Position numbers and translations under genes: made by a program. A stretch of DNA of 64,000 bases, from NCBI GenBank assembly GCA_963851405.1, contig CAWKPB010000003.1, forward strand, positions 1 to 64,000, in the 5' to 3' direction. The DNA comes from JANPBY01 sp963851405. GTDB lineage: Bacteria; Actinomycetota; Actinomycetes; DATJPE01. The notes beneath the pieces were generated by a model. That model was not told the DNA's origin, did no database searches, and saw nothing but the letters and a program-made list of their open reading frames with translations. Of the stretch, positions 23,853 through 31,573 are shown in pieces. Every line of letters begins with the position of its first letter. Position 1 is the stretch's first letter.

Positions 23853-23900
23853 GAGGGAGGGAGGGAGGGAGGGAGGGAGGGAGGGAGGGAGGGAGGGAGG
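23853..23900 (+). repeat. Tetranucleotide microsatellite (GAGG)12, potential G-quadruplex
   Basis: Twelve uninterrupted GAGG units (48 bases) between the DUF4190-like stop (23909) and the marR gene. The plus strand has a GGG tract in every unit, a textbook G-quadruplex candidate. The flank at 23826-23850 is also G-rich. It lies in the untranslated stretch between two minus-strand genes and would form a C-rich mRNA if they were co-transcribed. Length variation by strand slippage is expected. Confidence 0.9.
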
Positions 23901-23908
23901 CGGAAGGC

Positions 23909-24457
23909 CTAGTCGTTGAGCTTGTTCTCGAAACAGAGCTGGCGCTGGCTGTCGGTGAGGTTCGCGTCGAAGCAGTCGGCCGTCGTCGTGACGAACCAGA
24001 CCGTAACGATCGTGACGGCGATGCCGCCCAGCAAGGCGAGGCCACCAAGGATGGTGCCCGTGATGGCCATGCCCAAGCCGCCGGCCGAACCCTTCCCGGC
24101 CTTGACCCAGGCGACGATCCCGAAGATGAGGGCAATCAGCCCCAGGCCGATGCCCACCCCAGGAATCCAGAACCCGAGGACCGCGATGATGCCGAGGACG
24201 AGTGCGGCGATAGCCAATCCGCTGGACGGTCGCGTCGGTGGTGTCGCGTACCCGGGGGCGACGCCGTAGGGGGGCGGGTATCCCGCGGGGGAGCCGGGAT
24301 AGGGCGCGGAGTAGTCGGGTGGGGGCGCCGCGTACTCCTGCTGGGGCGGCACGCCGTACCCCTGGGGCGGCGGCTGCGAGGGCGGGGGGGTCCCCGGCTG
24401 GGCCGGGGGCGGCGCGTACGGGTTCGGTTCCCCACCAGGGGGCTGCGGGTCGCTCAT
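23909..24457 (-). CDS. DUF4190-like membrane protein with Pro/Tyr-rich N-terminus
   Basis: 182 residues. Residues 1-80 are Pro/Gly/Tyr/Gln-rich and disordered (repeated PPPQGYG, PPPDYSAPYPG type). Two hydrophobic segments follow (LAIAALVLGIIAVLGFWIPGVGIGLGLIALIFGIVAWV and LGMAITGTILGGLALLGGIAVTIVTVWF) with the DUF4190 pattern. A short extracytoplasmic tail has two Cys (TTADCFDANLTDSQRQLCFENKLND). Such proteins are common and mostly uncharacterised in actinobacteria. The microsatellite starts just after its stop. Confidence 0.8.
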   Translation of the reverse strand: MSDPQPPGGEPNPYAPPPAQPGTPPPSQPPPQGYGVPPQQEYAAPPPDYSAPYPGSPAGYPPPYGVAPGYATPPTRPSSGLAIAALVLGIIAVLGFWIPGVGIGLGLIALIFGIVAWVKAGKGSAGGLGMAITGTILGGLALLGGIAVTIVTVWFVTTTADCFDANLTDSQRQLCFENKLND

Positions 24458-24463
24458 GATCCG

Positions 24464-24469
24464 ACCGTA
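24464..24469 (-). promoter_or_regulatory. Leaderless-type -10 box of the DUF4190-like gene
   Basis: TACGGT on the minus strand, 6 nt before ATG 24457. Confidence 0.5.
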
Positions 24470-24494
24470 GCCTGCGCCCGGTGACCAGGTCGCG

Positions 24495-25142
24495 CTAGAC
24501 CTCGCGGCGGCCCATCAATTGCGGACGGGCTTCGAGGCCGGACAAGCCGTTCCACGCCAGGTTGACCAGGTGAGCGGCCACCTCCGTCTTCTTGGGCTTG
24601 CGGACGTCGAGCCACCACTGGCCGGTGAGGGCCACCATCCCGACCAGCATCTGCGAGTACATCGGGGCGAATTTGGCGTCGAACCCCAACCGCTTGAACT
24701 CGGTCACGAGAACGTGCTCGACCTGGGACGCGATGTCGTTGATCAGGCTCGCGAAGGAACCGGTCGACGTTCCCACCGAGGAGTCACGGACCAGAATCCG
24801 GAATCCGTCGCTGTTGTCGTCGATGTAGTCGAGCAGGGCGAGTGCGGCCTGCTCGAGCAGCTCGCGGGGGTGTCCCGCTGTCAGGGCGGAGGTGACGCCG
24901 GTGAGCAGGCGCTGCATTTCGCGGTCGACGACGACGGCGTAGAGGCCCTCCTTGCCGCCGAAGTGCTCGTAGACGACGGGCTTGGAGACGCCAGCCTTCT
25001 GCGCGATCTCTTCGACGCTTGTCCCGTCGAACCCCTTCTCGGCGAACTGGCGCCGCCCCACATCGATCAGCTGCGCTCGTCGTTCGGCCCCGCTCATCCG
25101 GGCCCGCGAGGGCGTACGGCTGACGGACTGCGGCTCGCTCAC
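24495..25142 (-). CDS. TetR-family transcriptional regulator
   Basis: 215 residues from GTG 25142. The N-terminal helix-turn-helix is ERRAQLIDVGRRQFAEKGFDGTSVEEIAQKAGVSKPVVYEHFGGKEGLYAVVVDRE (about residues 20-75), followed by an all-helical ligand and dimer domain. M. tuberculosis has a TetR gene (Rv1019) between glmU and mfd, so this may be its counterpart. A GC palindrome (25162-25179) between its -10 box and the divergent tRNA-Gln may be its operator. Confidence 0.92.
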   Translation of the reverse strand: MSEPQSVSRTPSRARMSGAERRAQLIDVGRRQFAEKGFDGTSVEEIAQKAGVSKPVVYEHFGGKEGLYAVVVDREMQRLLTGVTSALTAGHPRELLEQAALALLDYIDDNSDGFRILVRDSSVGTSTGSFASLINDIASQVEHVLVTEFKRLGFDAKFAPMYSQMLVGMVALTGQWWLDVRKPKKTEVAAHLVNLAWNGLSGLEARPQLMGRREV

Positions 25143-25148
25143 GCGCCC

Positions 25149-25154
25149 ATCATG
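25149..25154 (-). promoter_or_regulatory. Leaderless-type -10 box of the tetR gene
   Basis: CATGAT on the minus strand, 6 nt before GTG 25142. Confidence 0.45.
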
Positions 25155-25161
25155 CCCGGCG

Positions 25162-25179
25162 CCCGGCGGTCCCGCCGGG
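25162..25179. promoter_or_regulatory. GC palindrome, possible TetR operator
   Basis: CCCGGCGG-TC-CCGCCGGG, a perfect 8-bp inverted repeat in the 60-bp gap between the divergent tetR gene and tRNA-Gln. It overlaps where the -35 of both promoters would lie. An all-GC palindrome can arise by chance in such a genome. Confidence 0.4.
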
Positions 25180-25202
25180 GGCCGTAACCTATTCGCAGCC
25201 GA

Positions 25203-25273
25203 TCCCGGGTCGTTCAAAGGCAGGACGCGACTCTTTGGAAGTCGTCATCGTGGTTCGAATCCACGCCCGGGAG
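25203..25273 (+). tRNA. tRNA-Gln (anticodon TTG)
   Basis: 71 nt: acceptor TCCCGGG/CCCGGGA, short D-arm (GTT/GAC), anticodon stem CGACT/AGTCG with loop CTTTGGA (anticodon TTG, decoding CAA), T-arm CGTGG-TTCGAAT-CCACG, discriminator G. CCA is not encoded (GCT follows). A -10 like TAACCT (25185-25190) lies 12 nt upstream. A tRNA-Gln also lies beside glmU in mycobacteria. Confidence 0.94.
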
Positions 25274-25369
25274 CTTTGGGTGGGCGCGCAGGTCGGACGG
25301 ACGTACCGCAGGGTGGGGCGACCCCGATAGCCTGACCCCGCCAGCCGCCAGATACGTCGAGGGAGCAGT

Positions 25370-26881
25370 GTGAGCCCGGTGCCTGCGGTGCGCCCCACTC
25401 GGCCTCTCGCCGTCGTCGTTCTGGCGGCCGGAGAAGGCAAGCGGATGCATTCGGCGCTCCCGAAGGTTCTGCACTCCGTGGGTGGCGTCAGCCTCCTCGG
25501 TCATGCCGTGCAGGCGGCCCGGGCGCTCGACCCCGAACACCTGGTCGTTGTCGTGGGCCATGGACGGGACCAGGTCTGCGAGCTCCTGGCGCAGGTGGAC
25601 TCCGACGCCACGGCTGTCGTGCAGCACGAGCAGCGGGGCACCGGCCACGCCGTGCGAATCGCACTTGAAGACCTGGACGCGGTTGACGGCACCGTTGTGG
25701 TGACGTGCGCCGACACCCCGCTGCTCACTGCCCGGACCCTCAGCGGGCTGCTCGCCGGCCACGTCGAATCCCAGGCGTCCGCGACGCTCCTTACGGTTGA
25801 AGTCGACGATCCCGCCGGGTACGGGCGGGTGCTTCGAGCCGAGGACGGGTCGGTGCGGGCCATCGTCGAAGACCGGGACGCGAGCGACGAGCAGCGAGCC
25901 GTGCGTGAGATCAACAGCGGGGTGTACGCCTTCGATGGGACTGCTCTGCTTCAGGCTCTACGTGAGTTGAGCTCGGACAACAGCCAGGGCGAGGAGTACC
26001 TCACCGATGTCGTGGCCGCGTTCGGGCGAGCCGATCGGCCGGTCGCCGCGCGCGTGCTGGCCGACCCCAGCGAGGTCCGGGGCGTCAATGACCGGATCCA
26101 GCTGGCCGAAGTGGGAGCGCTGCTGCGGGATCGCGTGCTTTCCGGCTGGATGCGCGCCGGCGTGACCGTGATCGATCCCGCGACGACATGGGTCGATGCG
26201 ACCGTACGGCTCGCGGCTGACGTCGAGCTCCGGCCGGGAACCCAGTTGCTGGGGGCCACGTCGGTAGGGGCCGGCGCGACGATCGGCCCGGACACCACCC
26301 TTACCGACTCCGAGGTGGGGGCCGGGGCGCAGGTCCTGCGCAGCCACGTGACTTCGGCACGCATCGGTCCCAAGGCCACCGTCGGGCCGTTCGCTCATCT
26401 GCGCCCAGGAACGGTCCTCGCTGAAGGCGCCAAGATCGGTGAATTCGTCGGCACCAAGAACGCGCGGATCGGCGTGGGAGCCAAGGTCCCTCACTTGTCC
26501 TACGTCGGTGACGCCGAGGTCGGTGCAGGGTCCAACATCGGCGCCGGGAGCGTTTTTGTGAATTACGACGGCGTCGAGAAGCACCGCACGGTCGTGGGAG
26601 AACACGTACGGATCGGCAGCGACACCATGTTGATTGCGCCGCTCACCGTGGGGGACGGGGCCTACACGGCAGCCGGGTCGGTCGTCACCGAAGATGTACC
26701 GCCGGGTGCGATGGCTGTGGGACGCGCCAAGCAACGCACCATTCGCGAGTGGGTGGCGCGCCGGCGGGCGGGGAGCGAGTCTGCGCAAGCCGCGGCGCGA
26801 GCGACCTCGGCCACGGCAGAATGGGGCAACGCGGGAGAATCTGGGTCGGACAGGCACCCTAACGAGGGGCGGGACGCGTGA
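25370..26881 (+). CDS. glmU: Bifunctional UDP-GlcNAc pyrophosphorylase / GlcN-1-P acetyltransferase
   Basis: Makes UDP-GlcNAc for peptidoglycan. The N-terminal uridyltransferase domain has VVLAAGEGKRMHSALPKVLHSVGG (about residues 19-42), QRGTGHAV and CADTPLL. The C-terminal left-handed beta-helix covers about 250-455, with HLRPGTVLAEGAKIGEFVGTKNARIG and NYDGVEKHRTVVGEHVRIGSD. A Ala-rich tail beyond 465 is non-conserved. It is a leadered transcript: -10 TAGCCT (25328-25333), then GAGGGAG and GTG 25370. UDP-GlcNAc could also feed the Alg13/14 pair of the island. Confidence 0.96.
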   Translation: MSPVPAVRPTRPLAVVVLAAGEGKRMHSALPKVLHSVGGVSLLGHAVQAARALDPEHLVVVVGHGRDQVCELLAQVDSDATAVVQHEQRGTGHAVRIALEDLDAVDGTVVVTCADTPLLTARTLSGLLAGHVESQASATLLTVEVDDPAGYGRVLRAEDGSVRAIVEDRDASDEQRAVREINSGVYAFDGTALLQALRELSSDNSQGEEYLTDVVAAFGRADRPVAARVLADPSEVRGVNDRIQLAEVGALLRDRVLSGWMRAGVTVIDPATTWVDATVRLAADVELRPGTQLLGATSVGAGATIGPDTTLTDSEVGAGAQVLRSHVTSARIGPKATVGPFAHLRPGTVLAEGAKIGEFVGTKNARIGVGAKVPHLSYVGDAEVGAGSNIGAGSVFVNYDGVEKHRTVVGEHVRIGSDTMLIAPLTVGDGAYTAAGSVVTEDVPPGAMAVGRAKQRTIREWVARRRAGSESAQAAARATSATAEWGNAGESGSDRHPNEGRDA

Positions 26882-27858
26882 CCGGCATCAAGACACCCAA
26901 CGAGAAGACACTCAAGCTCTTCACCGGCCGAGCGCATCCGGAGTTGGCCACTCAGGTCGCGGACGCCTTGGGTGTCGACCTGGTCCCCACCGCCGCATAC
27001 GACTTCGCCAACGGCGAGATCTTCGTGCGGTTCAAGGAGTCGGTGCGGGGCAGCGACGCGTTCGTGATGCAGTCGCACTCCTCAGACATCAACAAATGGA
27101 TCATGGAGCAGCTCATCATGGTGGACGCGCTGAAACGCGCCTCCGCCAAGCGGATAACCGTTGTTCTCCCCTTCTATGGGTACGCCCGGCAGGACAAGAA
27201 GCACCGGGGCCGTGAACCCATCTCAGCCCGGCTGATGGCGGATCTGTTCAAGTCCGCCGGGGCGGATCGCTTGATGGCGGTCGACCTGCACACGGCACAG
27301 ATTCAGGGGTTCTTCGATGGTCCGGTGGACCACCTGTTCGCCCTGCCGCTGTTGGCCTCGCACGTGGGGCGGCGCATCGACCGGTCCAAGGTCGCGGTCG
27401 TCTCCCCGGACGCGGGTCGACTCCGGTTGGCAGAACGCTGGTCGGAGACGCTGGGCGGCGCGCCCCTCGCCTTCATCCACAAGACCCGCGATCCGGACAC
27501 CCCGAACGAGGCGCGAGCCAACCGAGTGGTCGGAGATGTGGACGGTCGGGTGTGCATCCTGCAGGACGACATGATCGACACCGGGGGCACCATCACGAAG
27601 GCCGCAGATGCCCTGTTCGAGGCAGGGGCCGCCGACGTCATCATCGCGGCTACCCACGCCATCTTCTCCCCGCCCGCGGTCGACCGGCTGAAGAACTCCC
27701 GGGTCTCGGAAGTCGTGGTGACCGATACCTTGCCGATCACGGACGACATGCTTTTCGACAAGCTCACTGTCTTGTCGATTGCCCCGTTGATCGCCCGCGC
27801 GATCCGCGAAGTCTTCGACGACGGCTCGGTCACCAGCCTGTTCGACGGCAACGCCTGA
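26878..27858 (+). CDS. prs: Ribose-phosphate pyrophosphokinase (PRPP synthetase)
   Basis: 326 residues, GTGA overlap with glmU. Motifs are LKLFTGRAHPELATQVADALGV, FANGEIFVRFKESVRGSDAFVMQSH, VLPFYGYARQDKKHRGREPISARLMADLF, MAVDLHTAQIQGFFDGPVDHLFALPLL and the PRPP loop CILQDDMIDTGGTITKAADAL. Conserved order glmU-prs-rplY-pth. Confidence 0.96.
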   Translation: MTGIKTPNEKTLKLFTGRAHPELATQVADALGVDLVPTAAYDFANGEIFVRFKESVRGSDAFVMQSHSSDINKWIMEQLIMVDALKRASAKRITVVLPFYGYARQDKKHRGREPISARLMADLFKSAGADRLMAVDLHTAQIQGFFDGPVDHLFALPLLASHVGRRIDRSKVAVVSPDAGRLRLAERWSETLGGAPLAFIHKTRDPDTPNEARANRVVGDVDGRVCILQDDMIDTGGTITKAADALFEAGAADVIIAATHAIFSPPAVDRLKNSRVSEVVVTDTLPITDDMLFDKLTVLSIAPLIARAIREVFDDGSVTSLFDGNA

Positions 27859-28026
27859 GTTTCACGGTTTTGGGGAGTCGCCGCGACCCCGTAGACTCTG
27901 AGATCGTTACCCGGCGAGGGAGCAGGTCGCGTGTGCGACCCGTCCTCCGTGATCGACGCGGTCCCCGTGTCGCTGCCGCGTCGGGTTGACCGCCAAGAAC
28001 CGTGATCACTGCCGAGGAGCCCGTTC

Positions 28027-28650
28027 ATGCCCGAGATTCAGATCGCCGCCGAGCCACGCACCGAGTTCGGCAAGGGCGCGGCCCGTCGGGCTCGGCGGGC
28101 GCAACTGGTTCCTGCGGTCGTGTATGGACACGGCACCGAGCCGCGCCACATCACCTTGCCGGAGCACGAACTCATGCTCGCCCTGAAGAGCGCCAACGTG
28201 CTGCTTGAACTCGATCTCGAGGGCACCTCTGAACTGACGCTCCCCAAGTCGGTGCAGCGGCACGCCTTGCGCAACAGCATCGAGCACGTCGACCTCATCG
28301 TGGTCCGACGCGGCGAGAAGGTCATCGTCGATGTTGCCCTGCACGTGACCGGGACCCCGTTGGACGGGGGCATCATCGACTTGATCCACTCGACGATCTC
28401 CGTCGAGGCCGAGGCCACCTCCATCCCGTCCGAACTCACGGTGGACCTCGACAAGGCCACCCCTGGGACCCAGGTCCACGCGGGCGACCTCGTGCTGCCC
28501 GCCGGGACCACGCTCATGCTCGAGGCTGAGGCGTTGGTCGCCAACGTGCTCTCCCCGCAGGTCGAGGCCGAGCCGGAGCCCGAGGAAGTGGAGCTGGCCG
28601 AGGGTGAGTCGCCCGCCGAGGACGAGGCGGCTGAGGAGGACGAGTCCTGA
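28027..28650 (+). CDS. rplY: 50S ribosomal protein L25, CTC form
   Basis: 207 residues with the L25 N-terminal 5S-binding domain (EPRTEFGKGAARRARRAQLVPAVVYGHGTEPRHITLPEHELMLAL) and the TL5/CTC beta domain, ending in an acidic tail (EAEPEPEEVELAEGESPAEDEAAEEDES). CTC was first described as a general-stress protein. The 168-nt upstream gap contains a possible promoter (TTGGGG at about 27870, TAGACT 27892-27897) and would give a long leader. Translation starts after GAGGAG. Confidence 0.95.
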   Translation: MPEIQIAAEPRTEFGKGAARRARRAQLVPAVVYGHGTEPRHITLPEHELMLALKSANVLLELDLEGTSELTLPKSVQRHALRNSIEHVDLIVVRRGEKVIVDVALHVTGTPLDGGIIDLIHSTISVEAEATSIPSELTVDLDKATPGTQVHAGDLVLPAGTTLMLEAEALVANVLSPQVEAEPEPEEVELAEGESPAEDEAAEEDES

Positions 28651-28687
28651 TCGTCGCGTTGCTGCGTCGCCCTCTGGTCCAGACGCC

Positions 28688-29263
28688 GTGACCAGCCCCT
28701 GGCTGGTCGTCGGCCTGGGCAACCCCGGCCCGGGGTATGCGGGACACCGACACAACGTCGGCTTTCAGGTCATCGACCTATTGGCCAGCCGTTCGTCGGC
28801 CCGGCTGAAGAGCCACAAGGGTCGTGCGGACATCGCGGAGACCCGGCTCGGGACTTCGCGGGTGATTTTGGCGAAGCCACGATCGTTCATGAACGAGTCC
28901 GGCGGCCCCGTGACGTCGGTCCGCGACTTCTTCGACGTCGAGATTGAGCAGATCGTGGTCGTCCATGACGAGCTGGATCTCGATTTCGGGGTGCTACGCC
29001 TGAAGCTGGGTGGAGGCGACAACGGGCACAACGGCCTGCGCTCGGTGACCCGATCGTGTGGCGGCCCTGGCTACATCCGGGTGCGAGTGGGAGTCGGGCG
29101 ACCGCCCGGTCGAATGGACCCGGCCGACTTCGTGTTGCGCGACTTCTCCAGCCAGGAGAGGAGCGATCTGCCGGTGGTTCTTGACCGGGCCGCTGACGCG
29201 GTGGAGATGGTGGTCGACGAGGGTGTCAGTGCCGCCCAGAACGTCTTCAACACCGCCACGTGA
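28688..29263 (+). CDS. pth: Peptidyl-tRNA hydrolase
   Basis: 191 residues from GTG 28688. LVVGLGNPGPGYAGHRHNVGFQVID carries the conserved Asn and catalytic His, followed by LAKPRSFMNESGGPV, VVHDELDLDFGVLRLKLGGGDNGHNGLRSV (second Asn/His region) and YIRVRVGVGRPPGRMDPADFVLRDFS. It recycles peptidyl-tRNA. It is the last housekeeping gene before the polysaccharide island; in many actinobacteria mfd lies shortly after it. Confidence 0.96.
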   Translation: MTSPWLVVGLGNPGPGYAGHRHNVGFQVIDLLASRSSARLKSHKGRADIAETRLGTSRVILAKPRSFMNESGGPVTSVRDFFDVEIEQIVVVHDELDLDFGVLRLKLGGGDNGHNGLRSVTRSCGGPGYIRVRVGVGRPPGRMDPADFVLRDFSSQERSDLPVVLDRAADAVEMVVDEGVSAAQNVFNTAT

Positions 29264-29546
29264 CCCCCTCTTCGCCGAGGGTGGCGCGACGCACGGCAAC
29301 ACCGCGTGCCGCGAACCTGGGGTCACTTTCGGCGAGGCCGATGGTGGGTGGGGCGCGAGGTGCTCGGTCGTTGCGGGGCCAGGACTCGGCGATCCGTTGG
29401 CCCCTTTGGTCGGCCCTGAGGGTCCTCCATTCGGTCCGTCCTCCATTAGGGGTCTGTCGGGTGACGGGCGGCTCTGATTGACTCGACGCATCGCCGATTC
29501 AGTACCGAAGCGGCGGCTGGAAGATCGTGTGGTGATGGGGGGTCCG

Positions 29547-31169
29547 ATGTCGGTCGAGGACGACGTCCGTTCGGACGGTGTCGCGCCGCGCCCACGCCCA
29601 GGCACCGCCCGTGGTCTGGCTCTCCCTCGGCAGCGGCGGGGCGAACGCCCCCTGAGCGTGGTCGAAGAGCTTTCTGTGGTGCCCGATGTTTCTGTGGAGG
29701 ACGAAGCGCCCGAGGCGCCAGAGATTTCTGCGGTCCGCGAAATCGAGGGGCCCGAAGGGCAAGCGGCCCCTCAAGCCCGAACCTGGCAGCGTCGCTATCT
29801 GCGGTCCGTCCTCGTGGTCGACATCCTGGTGGCGCTTGACGCCGCGCTGCTGACCTTGCTCGTGCGCCCGGGTCCGTACATCCGGCCAGTGATGGTCGCC
29901 GTGGCCGTCGCACTCCCCCTGGTCTGGGTGGGGTTGCTGGGCCTGGCCCGGGCCTACGACGAACGCATCTTCGGCATCGGCTCCGACGAATACCGCCGCG
30001 TGCTGTCGGCCGGCGTGGCGCTCGTCGCCAGCGCGGCCTTCTTCTCCTATGCCTTCCAACTCACGGTGGCGCGCGGCTTCGTCCTGATCGTGCTTCCGTT
30101 CACGGTGGCCCTGGACCTGTTCGCGCGCTACATCCTGCGGCATCGGATGCACCGCCGCCGCCTCCAGGGCGAGTGCATGAAGCGGGTGGTTGTGGTCGGT
30201 GACCACAAGGCGGCCCTCACGATGGTGAGTCAACTCCGCCGGTTCCCCCACCACGGCCTTCAGCCGGTCGCCGTTTGCCTGACCTACGGCAGCGATCACT
30301 CGACGCTGCGCGATGTCGGGTTGCCGACCCTGGTCGGCGTCGAGCGGGCCTTGGAGGCTGTCCACGAACACAACGCCGATGTGGTGGCCGTTCTCACCGG
30401 CCCGGTCATGGCCGGGCCCAACCTCAGACGGCTGTCGTGGGATCTCGAGGGCACGGACACCGAGCTGCTCGTCTCAGCCGGCCTGATCGAAGTCGCCGGG
30501 CCGCGGGTGCACGTGACTCCGGTGGACGGCCTTCCGCTGCTGAACTTGGCAGCACCGCGATTCAGTGGTGCGAGCCGAGTCGGCAAGGGATTGTTCGATC
30601 GCCTCACGGCGTTGATCGCGCTGATCGTTCTTGCTCCGTTCCTCCTCGCCATCGCGGTGGCCATCAAGGTCGGATCGCGGGGACCAGTCTTCTTCCTGCA
30701 AACCCGCATCGGGAGGGCCGGCCGAACGTTTCGCATGGTGAAGTTCCGGTCGATGGTCCCCAGTGCTGAGCAACAGCGCGGCGGCCTGCTCGACCAAAGC
30801 GACCGCGACGGCCCGATGTTTAAGATGCAGGCCGATCCGAGGATCACGGGAGTGGGCCGGTGGATGCGGCGGTACTCCCTGGATGAGCTGCCACAACTGT
30901 TCAACGTCGTCATCGGCCAGATGTCTCTCGTGGGGCCCCGGCCACCGTTGCCCGAGGAGGTCTCGGAGTACGACGACGACGTCAAGCGCCGACTGCTGGT
31001 TAAGCCAGGGATGACCGGCCTCTGGCAGGTGAGCGGACGCGCTGACCTCCCCTGGGAGGAGTCAGTCCGCCTGGACCTGCGATACGTGGATAACTGGTCG
31101 CTCGCCTTCGACCTCGTGATCTTGTGGAAGACCGCTCGCGCGGTGGTCCACGGTGAAGGCGCCTACTAG
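29547..31169 (+). CDS. Exopolysaccharide polyprenyl-phosphate sugar-1-phosphate transferase (WbaP/WcaJ type)
   Basis: The initiating enzyme of Wzx/Wzy-type synthesis: it transfers a hexose-1-phosphate from a UDP-sugar to undecaprenyl phosphate. ATG 29547 follows GGGGGG with 4-nt spacing (an upstream TTG 29478 is possible). After a disordered 65-residue N-terminus come four membrane helices (about 70-190), a CoA-binding-3-like domain (VVVVGDHKAALTMVSQL...), a fifth helix (LTALIALIVLAPFLLAIAVAI) and the PHPT catalytic domain. That domain has RTFRMVKFRSM, DELPQLFNVVIGQMSLVGPRP and PGMTGLWQVSGR. It opens the island. Confidence 0.94.
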   Translation: MSVEDDVRSDGVAPRPRPGTARGLALPRQRRGERPLSVVEELSVVPDVSVEDEAPEAPEISAVREIEGPEGQAAPQARTWQRRYLRSVLVVDILVALDAALLTLLVRPGPYIRPVMVAVAVALPLVWVGLLGLARAYDERIFGIGSDEYRRVLSAGVALVASAAFFSYAFQLTVARGFVLIVLPFTVALDLFARYILRHRMHRRRLQGECMKRVVVVGDHKAALTMVSQLRRFPHHGLQPVAVCLTYGSDHSTLRDVGLPTLVGVERALEAVHEHNADVVAVLTGPVMAGPNLRRLSWDLEGTDTELLVSAGLIEVAGPRVHVTPVDGLPLLNLAAPRFSGASRVGKGLFDRLTALIALIVLAPFLLAIAVAIKVGSRGPVFFLQTRIGRAGRTFRMVKFRSMVPSAEQQRGGLLDQSDRDGPMFKMQADPRITGVGRWMRRYSLDELPQLFNVVIGQMSLVGPRPPLPEEVSEYDDDVKRRLLVKPGMTGLWQVSGRADLPWEESVRLDLRYVDNWSLAFDLVILWKTARAVVHGEGAY

Positions 31170-31573
31170 AGCCGGGCCGCCGGCCGGATAGTCCGTTCGG
31201 GCGTCACCCGATCAGCGCAATCCGGGCCAACCAGCGTCATGATCGCTCTCGGGGTTGGTCGGCGCGACCGAGGCCGCGCAGCAGGCGTGGCCCGATCTGT
31301 CGTGCCGTCACTCATCGTGGCGACACGCCCGCGTGGCCGAGTATCGGCAGCGCAGCGTGGTCACGGAGCGTAGCCAAGGTGTGGGCGGACCCGGCAAAGG
31401 ACTGACCTAGGGTCGGGCGGCCCGGGCGTGGAAGGCGTCCCCCCGGCTACGCAGCTTCCAGGGGTGGAGCGGACGGCTGTGGATCAAGGGTTTCCGATCG
31501 CCCGCCGAGAACATCCGGGACGCATTCTTCACCCCGCGACGAAGCCCCCGCACCGACATTGGAGTGACACCTC
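31170..31573 (+). other. 404-bp intergenic region before the first GH26-like gene
   Basis: No ORF with plausible coding character, tRNA or known riboswitch consensus was found here. A GC-rich inverted stretch just after the upstream stop (about 31174-31190) might terminate transcription. A GGAG Shine-Dalgarno precedes ATG 31574. The length suggests that the downstream gene has its own promoter, but I cannot place it. Confidence 0.5.

Noticed and set aside
23853..23900. GAGG repeat as a CRISPR-like array or coding repeat
   Set aside because: There are no spacers, the unit is four bases, and the Gly/Arg/Glu-rich frames across it are artefacts of the repeat.
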